DNA from: Hydrangea macrophylla
Lineage: Eukaryota; Streptophyta; Magnoliopsida; Cornales; Hydrangeaceae
Length of the DNA stretch: 64,000 bases
Assembly (NCBI GenBank): GCA_033977485.1
Contig: CM066983.1
Coordinates: 63,536,010-63,600,009, forward strand
Direction of reading: 5' to 3'
The position numbers and the translations under genes were made by a program. Positions within the stretch are counted from its first letter, which is position 1, and each line of letters starts with the position of its first letter. Positions 56,933 to 64,000 of this stretch are shown piece after piece. The notes under the pieces were generated by a model. The model made no database searches. It had not been told where the DNA came from and worked only from the letters and a program-made list of their open reading frames with translations.

Positions 56933-57342
56933 AAACAAACCCTAACCTCTCCTCCTCCATCAACTTTAGCCAGCCACCACCACCTCTACTCCCTGTGCCG
57001 CTAACCCCAGCCCCACACCAGCCCTCATCGACACCCCACCCACCTTCGCCGACACCTCCAACACACTCCACCACCCTCGGCGACCTCCACCAGGCCCTCC
57101 GCCTACCTCGCAGCCACCACAGCCCCTAGCCGACCCTTGGCTTTATTGCGACAGCTTCTCCTGCTGCCGCTTGCCCTTTGTGGGCCTCCCTTGCATCCGT
57201 GTAATGCGTTAGAGCCTTAATGATCTCTTCTCTCTCTTTTTGGGCTACCAATTTTCTCTGGTTGCCCCGTTTGTGCTCCGATTATTCCGGGCAACTCTTG
57301 ATCTTCCATTATTTCTTGTGCTCAACCATATTTAACCACTTC

Positions 57343-58327
57343 ATGACTACCTCTGAAATCACCGATAAGGAACCTGCCCTCGTTCCTGCTGCTGTCGCTC
57401 GTCCGAATCTCTCTTTCTCTCTCAACACACCCCTGCTCACCGGGTTACTAGTGTGTTGTTGAGCAGATGTAATTTTGCTACATTGTCTTGTTCCTTTCGC
57501 CTTTATCTTGAGGGTAAAGGCAATTTATGTTGGATTTTGGGCACTGAACCGAAGCCCACATAGTCGGGTCATGCCTTTGCTCAGTGGGATATTGACAATC
57601 AGTGGGATATTGACAATCGTACCATTCTGGGATGGTTGTTCAACTCCATGGAAGATTGTATCTATCACATGTTCATGTTCCATGATACTATTCACAGTCT
57701 ATGGATATCTTTGACGTAGATGTATGCACATGAGTGCAATGATTCCCGTATCTTCGAACTTTATCGGGAGATTTCTCAAGCTTCTCAGGCAACTTTGGGT
57801 TTTTCAGTTGCCAATTACTTTGGCTTCCCGCTTCCTTTAGTCCCGATGGGAGGAACTTGCTCAGCATGAACCACTTAGTGATTTTTCTACTGAGGCTGCC
57901 ACTATAGCTCTTCGACGCCTCAATCGCTTGCACACCTACCAGTTCCTGATGGGGTTAAAACCTAAGTTTGAATCTCTCTGAACTCAGATTTTAAACACCT
58001 CTCCTATACCCTCGTTATTTGAGGCATTTGCTACTATTGATGGTGATGTGCACTGTCGTCACTTGTTTAAACCTCCAACCTTACCCGAGCCATCTCTAGC
58101 ACCTGATCAGATGGCATTTGCCGCCACCTCTGGCTCCGTCGCTCGCCCTCCAGGTTCTGGTAATTACCCTTTCTACATTCATTGTAATACTCTGGGTCTT
58201 GTCCAGGAACGGTGCTTTAAACTTCACCAATTGTGAGAGAAATATGCTCGCAATAAAGGGAAGCCTCCATCTCGCACTGCGGCTATTGTGGAGGCCGGAC
58301 CTACTCCGAACCTCCTCTAGCTCCAGG
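57343..58327 (+). pseudogene. Copia gag, N-terminal and zinc-knuckle part
   Basis: The likely start is ATG 57343 (MTTSEITDKEP). The frame fails near 57455. Gag resumes in other frames with QWDIDN, LGWLFNSMED, FELYREISQASQATLGFSV, ALRRLNRLHTYQFLMGLKPKFESL and LFEAFATIDGD. An 18-bp in-frame duplication repeats QWDIDN (about 57576-57611). The zinc knuckle near 58165-58215 is degenerate: it reads FYIHCNTLGLVQERC, lacking the first Cys and the His of a CCHC box. Several stops and frame changes are present. The sequence is cut at 58332 by the solo LTR and resumes at 61272 after the second CTCAG. Confidence 0.8.
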
Positions 58328-58332
58328 CTCAG

Positions 58333-61266
58333 TGTAATACCTGTAATTTCTCTACGTGCAATAATACGAGTTCTATGAATTTCTATATCTTGTCTATTAT
58401 TATATTATTATTTTATTTGTGTGACTATATCATTGTAATGTAATTACTAATTAGACTATAATCACTGCACCGACTCGACCGTAATTAGAATTAACTTAGT
58501 CCCGTAACCGGACCCGGACGTTAGAAACAACACCCGTTTGCACGTAAGTTAAGACTGACACGTATATCGAAGAACTTATGCACGCAAACCGAGGAAGTGG
58601 CACACAACCCAAGGTGGGCCCCACATGGCCGGCCACATGGCAAGTCCCATGCATCATCCCCTACACTTGTCATCCTCTCCCATGACATTTGTCCACTACA
58701 AGGACATGTGTCCTAGCTTGCACACATGCAAGGTGACACATAGCACATGTAAGACTCTTTATATACATGCTTGCACACATACATTATATCTTTTAGACAC
58801 TTACAATCTGCACTTAGAAAGAAAGAGATGGGAGATGAGAGATACATGGAGATGGAGAAGAAGAACTAGGAAGAAGTCTCCACCATTGAAGCTTGTATTC
58901 AAGTTTCCTAAGCTCTAATCCAAAGCCCAAGCTCAATTTCAAGTTTAAGTGAGTATTCTAACTCACTTTAGAACCTATATAGTATGTAGTAATATTTATT
59001 AAGTGCTTGATGTTGATAGTTTGAGAGATCCATGCCATGCAAGATAAATTTTCAAATCTGGGAAGCAGAAACTTCCAGCAGAATGTTGTTTAGTAAAACA
59101 AACATTTCGAGCAGTTAAAAATTGGGAATGAGGCTAGGTTTTTTTGTGGAGGAAGCTAACTCATTTATATACAAATAACTCTTCTATAACTCAGTCTGAA
59201 AATCAATTCTTCATAGGTGAAATGTACATGCAACGAAGTACTTTAAATCTGAGAAACAGAAACCTCCAGCAGAATGTAGTTTAGTAAAATGAGTGTTTTA
59301 AGCAGCTCCAAAATCTGAATTAAGCTAGGTTTTTTTTTGGAGAAAGGTAACTCATTTATCTACAAATAACTCTTCTATAGCCTGGTCTAAAAATGACTCC
59401 TTGATAGGTGAAATGCACATGCAACGCAGTACTATAAATCTGGGACAGAGCAGTCCGAAAATATAGAAATGTCTAAGTAAAATAAATATTTTGAGCAGCT
59501 GAAAAATGTAATTGAAGCTTGATTTTTTTGTACATGAAGCTAATCCAATTATCTACAATATTCTAGCTTTGAGTTTGATCTACAAATGAATTTATCATGC
59601 CCAAATAAATCATATCAATTCAGTCGACATAGTAAAATTTATTCCTGGCAGATTGTATAACTACTTGTATGATGTGTTTATTAATGATGCTTGCTTACCG
59701 GTACCTGTGTGGTTATGGATATCTTGTGCTATGGTAGTGCTATCGAGTAGATGAGTATGTTAGGGGCTTCATCTATATATTATTGGTATTAAATCCACGA
59801 GTTACACGCTAGGTTTCCGTTGTTATGAACATAGTGTGATGACCATAGAGAGTTCATACCCAAGCTATAAGTATGTTGTACGGCACGATTATTGCGTTGA
59901 TAATGATTGGATAAGTTTCCATTGTAAGTATATTATGACATAAAACAGGATGACGGATGTATAAAAGTAACTTCGAAAGTATATTCGAAAGTCCTTTAAT
60001 GAACTAAATTTCGAAATGAGTGACGAATGCGCGGTCTGGAAAACGTAAGGATCGGTTGTGCTATGTTATAAGCAGATTATGATAAGGATAATTGTCGGAT
60101 AGGTAATCTGGGCAGCGGAGATCAGGATAGTAAGAAAAAGGGATGTGTTGTTGAGTTGTGACGTGGTGATTCTTTGAGTAAAGACTCCTTTCGGTTCTTC
60201 GTGACGAAATGGATGTTCTTGTACTCCGTAACGCTTTCGGTTCTTCGTGACGAAGCGGTGATTCTTTGAGTAAAGACTCCTTTCGGTTCTTCGTGACGAA
60301 ATGGATGTTCTTGTATTCCGTAACGCTTTCGGTTCTTCGTGACGAAGCGGTGATTCTTTGAGTAAAGACTCCTTTCGTTTCTTCATGACGAAATGGATGT
60401 TCTTGTACTCCGTAACGCTTTCGGTTCTTCGTGACGAAGCGGTGATTCTTTGAGTGAAGACTCCTTTCGGTTCTTCGTGACGAAATGGATGTTCTTGCAC
60501 TCCTTCGGTTCTTTGTGACGAAGTGGTTGATGAAAGATGAAGTGGTTGATGAAAGATGGTTTGGTTAGCAAGAGACACTTTGGGTTTGTAAATGATGTCG
60601 GATGTTAGAAATGAATGGTAGTGGCATTAAGAATGTCTAGACGGGTCTCCTGAATTGTTTGTATTCCTATCGAATACGTAGTCGGGTACGCTACTAGTTA
60701 TAATTCGACGGTGAGAACGTAAAGATCCTAAAAGACATGTTGAAAGGTAGTAAATGTATTCCTATTGTGTTTTACTATATACGTTCCATTCGATTTAGCT
60801 TACTCACTCAGCTTTCATAAGCTGACGACGTTCATGTCGCTGGACATTCCCATGTCCAGCTTATCCAGGTAACGATTACACGGGTATGATGCTACGCAAG
60901 TGGAGAACGTGGAGGAAGAGTACACCGAAGATGGCTATGGACATACTTGTTAGAGAAAAGACTAGTGGCTGTTTTTTTGTAAATGTCTTTGGTAGAAAAC
61001 TCTATCAGAAGACTTATTATAGCTTTTGTAAGGCCCTAGAGCCATAAGACTCTGATGTATCTACCATGATGTAATAGTTAACTAGTACTGTGGCCTTTCT
61101 TTGTAATATATCTCTGTGAGCAAATGTTGGTTTTATCCTTTTGGTTACGTTGTTTATTATTAGTATTTCGTCATGGACAATTCGGTAATGCAACCAGTCA
61201 CGTGCCTCAGGGTCCAAGATGAAAATTTTAATTTTTTCCCTATTTTGGCTACGCCGGGGCGTGACA
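58333..61266. repeat. Solo LTR, about 2.9 kb, inside the copia gag
   Basis: It starts TGTAATACCTG and ends GGGGCGTGACA, with perfect duplication CTCAG (58328-58332 and 61267-61271). Copia gag continues after it. It shares the CTCACTCAGCTTT...CTGGACATTCC block with the LTR-like fragment at 37290-37370. Three diverged ~180-bp repeats lie at 59035-59500 (CAGAAAC(T/C)TCCAGCAGAATGT, GAGCAG, AACTCTTCTATA), and a 92-bp minisatellite at 60166-60530. No internal protein domains are present. Confidence 0.88.
60166..60530. repeat. 92-bp minisatellite, four copies, in the solo LTR
   Basis: Units start GTGATTCTTTGAG at 60166, 60258, 60350 and 60442, giving a constant 92-bp period. Each unit contains two copies of the 17-mer CGGTTCTTCGTGACGAA (some with one change). 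All frames stay open on the minus strand, which creates a spurious 170-residue frame. Confidence 0.92.
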
Positions 61267-61271
61267 CTCAG

Positions 61272-62570
61272 ATGGGATAACTCCAAGCTCCTCAGTTGGG
61301 GTCTTTTCTTCAGCAAGGTTCTCGTTCTAGCACCTCCTCCACTGCTACTTTGGCCTCAGGTACTCCTACTACTGCCCTTCTCGTTCTAACATATGATTGG
61401 TGAATCATCCTTATTCTCCTTTTCTGCTGCACCCACATTCCGGCCTGTTTGTGTTGCCGATGGGTTTATTCTTAATGTCCGGAGTACAGACGATGTTTGT
61501 CTTTCTCCTAATATTACTCGATCATTTGTGCTTCATGTTCCCACTTTCTCTCATAATCTCATATCTATTAGCTGTCTTGCTAAATCTTTTATTATGCCAT
61601 TATATTCTTATCCAATTGCTGTTTCTTGTAGGACCGAATTTCGAAGAAAATTTTTGTCAAGAGGGTGAGCGGGATGGCCTCTATTACTTTGGTGATCCTC
61701 TTGGCGGGAATGTGTCGTCCCCTGGTCTTCAGGCGTCTGTTTTACTTGAATCTGAGTCTTTTAGTTTTTCTTTAGAGTCTTTACATTTGTGGCACGCTCG
61801 CTTGGGCCATGCAAATTTTAGATATCTTTGTCAACTTTTGTCATTATTAAATAAAGCCTGCAAGAAGTTTAAATTTCATCGTCTGGTGTGAATTATCAAA
61901 ACATACTCGGTCTAGTTTTATACCTCGCATGCATCGTGCACCCTATGCTTTTGATATTATTCATTCTGATGTATGGTGGGGCCTTCTCCTGTTAATGCTA
62001 TTTTGGGCATCGTTTTTATGTCACTTTCATTGATGGCTATTCTATGTGTACTTGGGTTTATCTACTAAAGAAAAAATCCGAAGTGTTTTCCTTGTTTTCC
62101 AATATCTTGACCATGGTTAAAACACAATAAAACATTGTTGTTCGCAATCTTCGTTATGATAATGATCGAGAATATATTACTAATGAGTTTCAGGCCGGAC
62201 TTAATAAGCAAGGTATCCTCCAGCAACTCACATCTCCCGACACTCCAGAGCAGATTGGTGTGGCAGAACGCAAATACCACTCTGTCATGCCTGTTGTTCG
62301 GTGTCTCCTATGTGGGATGCATGTTCCTAAATATTTTTGGCATATGGCGGTTCTTACTGCACGTTCCTCCTCAACCGAACTCTTAGTTGTGTCGTGCAAG
62401 GAAAAGCACCTCTGCAACTTCTCCAGCCCGAAAAAGCCCTCTTTCCAATTCTACTTCGTGTCTTTGGATTCACATGTTTTGTCCAGAATCGCAGCTCTAC
62501 TTGCACTAAACAATAAAGCTTTGGGCACAAAAGCTTACAAACAATTTCCACTAACAAGGTGGAATGTCTA
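61272..62570 (+). pseudogene. Copia protease remnant and integrase
   Basis: After the solo LTR, gag/protease sequence continues (61393 onward: MIGESSLFSFSAAPTFRPVCVADG, HVPTFSHNLISISCL). A frame change leads to the GAG-pre-integrase motif LHLWHARLGHANFRYLC (about 61780-61835). Integrase follows with FDIIHSDVW, TFIDGYS and RYDNDREYITNEF, then TPEQIGVAERK, and later segments in other frames. Stops occur between these blocks, for example near 61889 and 62128. The protein would cut gag-pol and insert cDNA in an intact relative. Confidence 0.8.
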
Positions 62571-64000
62571 GTTGGCTGGGTGGGACCTAGCAGCCCAAAG
62601 CTTTATTTTGCGCTAAATTAGACAATAAGGCTGTCCGATGCACTGTTCTTTGCTATTCTACTATATCCAAAGGCTATCAATGTTATGATCCCACCACTCG
62701 TCATATGTATCACTCTATGGATGTAACCTTGCTGAAGACACTCTATTTTTCGCATACATTCAATCCTCCTCTATTTGATCCTCCGGAGGATCTAAGTTTG
62801 CTTTTGCGCTCGGTTTCTTTGTTTGAATCCTCTCCGGATGCTTCCTCCACTTTTCCTCCTGTTGTCACCACAGCTCCTACCCAGGTGTACTCTGGTTGTC
62901 CTCTTGCTCAGACTCCCATGCCGATATCTTCGCTGGAATCTGGTAATGCTTCTTCTACTTTACCTTCTAGATATGCCTTTAGACTCCGTCGGTTTCCTAA
63001 TCGTTATGGTTTTCCGGATAGTACTAACCATCCCATTGCACAATATGTTTCTTATCAAGGACTTTTAGGTTCCTATTTTTCATTTCTCAGTCAGATTGAC
63101 TTTACTTCCATCCCTCGGTCTGTTTCTGAGGCCTTTCAGGATCCTCAGTGGGTGGCTGCCATGCAAATGGAGATGGACGCTCTTCAGCGCAACCAGACTT
63201 GGGAACTTGTTCCATTGCTTAAAGGCGAGAAAACTGTTGGCTGCAAATGGGTTTTCAGTATTAAATATTAGGCAGACGGTACTATTGAAAGGTACAAGGC
63301 TCGACTTGTTGCTAAGGGATTTACTCAGATCCCTGGCAAAGACTCTAGTGCCCCTTTTGCGCCAGTAGCCAAATTGACATCTGTTCGCATTATTATTTCT
63401 TTGGCTGCTTCTCATTCATGGCCATTACATCAAATGGATGTAAAAAATGCATTCCTGAATGGCGATTTGGATGAAATTATCTACATGGATCCTCCATCGG
63501 GTTTTCGAGTTCAGCGGGAGTATTCAGGGAAGGTCAGTCGTCTGCAGAAATCTTTGTATGGACTGAAGCAATCACCTCAGGCATGGTTTAATCGCTTTAG
63601 TGATGTTATTATATCTTTGGGCTTCACTCAGTGTCATTCTGATCACACCGACTTTACACATCGTCGTCCTGATGGCCGATCTGTTATCATTTTAGTATAT
63701 GTGATGATATCATTATTACAGGTGATGATGCTCCGGGTATTACCAAAGTCGAGAAAGCTCTGGGTCATTCCTTTGATGTTAAGGACTTTGGGCCCTCTTC
63801 AGTACTTTCTTGAGATAGAGGTTGCCCGCTCTCGTCAAGGGATCTCATTGCCTCAATGTTCAATACTGAAAGAGTTGGGGTATCAATTCAAGAACGTACT
63901 AAGCATATTGAAGTTGATGTTCATTTCATTAGAGAGAAAGTTCGACTTGATATGGTTAAAAGGTCTATTGGTCCTTCTCTCCTGAACATCTTTAGTCAAG
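62571..64000 (+). pseudogene. Copia reverse transcriptase, N-terminal and catalytic part
   Basis: A Ser/Pro-rich linker (62705-63090) precedes the RT: WVAAMQMEMDALQRNQTWELV, KTVGCKWVFSIK, a stop at 63269-63271, YKARLVAKGFTQIPG, MDVKNAFLNGDLDEIIYM and LQKSLYGLKQSPQAWF. At the catalytic YVDD-type site (about 63695-63705) the reading frame changes, so the polymerase centre is broken; DFGPLQYFLEIEVA follows in the other frame. The window ends before the RNase H. Confidence 0.85.

Larger units (their letters stand above)
56751..64000 (+). mobile_element. Ty1/copia retrotransposon, 5' part, decayed and interrupted
   Basis: 5' LTR, primer site, gag, protease, integrase and then reverse transcriptase appear in this order. 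Integrase before RT defines Ty1/copia. Gag is split by a solo LTR (58333-61266). The window ends within RT, so the RNase H and 3' LTR lie outside. Frame changes and stops in all parts show a dead copy. I do not assign a lineage. Confidence 0.88.

Noticed and set aside
60166..60530. CRISPR-like regular repeats
   Set aside because: Units are tandem minisatellite copies with conserved 'spacers', in a plant LTR; no unique spacers or cas genes are present.
60066..60578. 170-residue repeat protein on the minus strand (RHEEPK repeats)
   Set aside because: It is a translation of the 92-bp minisatellite, which stays open in several frames. It lies in a solo LTR and has no natural start context.

Overview
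The window is plant nuclear DNA, most likely from a dicot. It is AT-rich and holds Ty3/gypsy chromoviruses, a Tat-type gypsy remnant, a Ty1/copia element, Helitron ends, hAT-type and Tourist-type MITEs, and one intact intronless host gene. That gene is a serine carboxypeptidase-like protein close to Arabidopsis SCPL50. I recognised no rRNA, tRNA, CRISPR, origin or prokaryotic feature, and I cannot name the species.

Left third (1-16.6 kb). Two diverged paralogous units lie head to tail, each with a TATA-type promoter, a protein resembling the Pfam 'putative gypsy type transposon' domain, and a coiled-coil tail. Unit A (1-10.86 kb) is split by a nearly complete Tekay/Del-type chromovirus (618-9758, LTRs of about 2.15 kb). 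Unit B (10.86-13.95 kb) has GT-AG introns. It converges on an archaeal-type RNase H plus integrase fragment read on the minus strand (14.8-16.6 kb). This fits a decayed Tat-lineage element whose extra ORF is antisense to pol.

Middle (16.6-35 kb). A Helitron 3' end, a 3.0 kb solo LTR (18595-21614), and a second Helitron-like unit of about 6 kb without real ORFs come first. The SCPL50-like gene follows (28178-29554). Its C-terminal codons and 3'UTR are echoed twice more downstream in tandem. After it lies a 195-bp tandem array split by a 1.27 kb hAT-like element with a perfect 8-bp target duplication.

Right half (35-64 kb). An older LTR-like sequence is cut by a minus-strand Tekay-type element (37386-49085, target duplication TGTTC). 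Each LTR of that element took a further insertion: a 211-bp hAT MITE in the left one and a 1,874-bp solo LTR in the right one. Removing both restores LTRs of 2,433 and 2,434 bp. Next come another LTR-like stretch, a fold-back MITE, a Tourist-like MITE and unassigned DNA. The 5' part of a Ty1/copia element (56751 to the window end) closes the window; its gag is split by a 2.9 kb solo LTR (58333-61266, target duplication CTCAG).

All retroelement reading frames are broken by stops or frame changes, many of them C-to-T type, as expected of silenced methylated repeats. I did not find an unknown multi-gene system. The least ordinary items are the tandem antisense-ORF units, the triplicated 3' end of the carboxypeptidase gene, and the clusters of palindromic 10-mers near LTR 3' ends in several unrelated LTR families.
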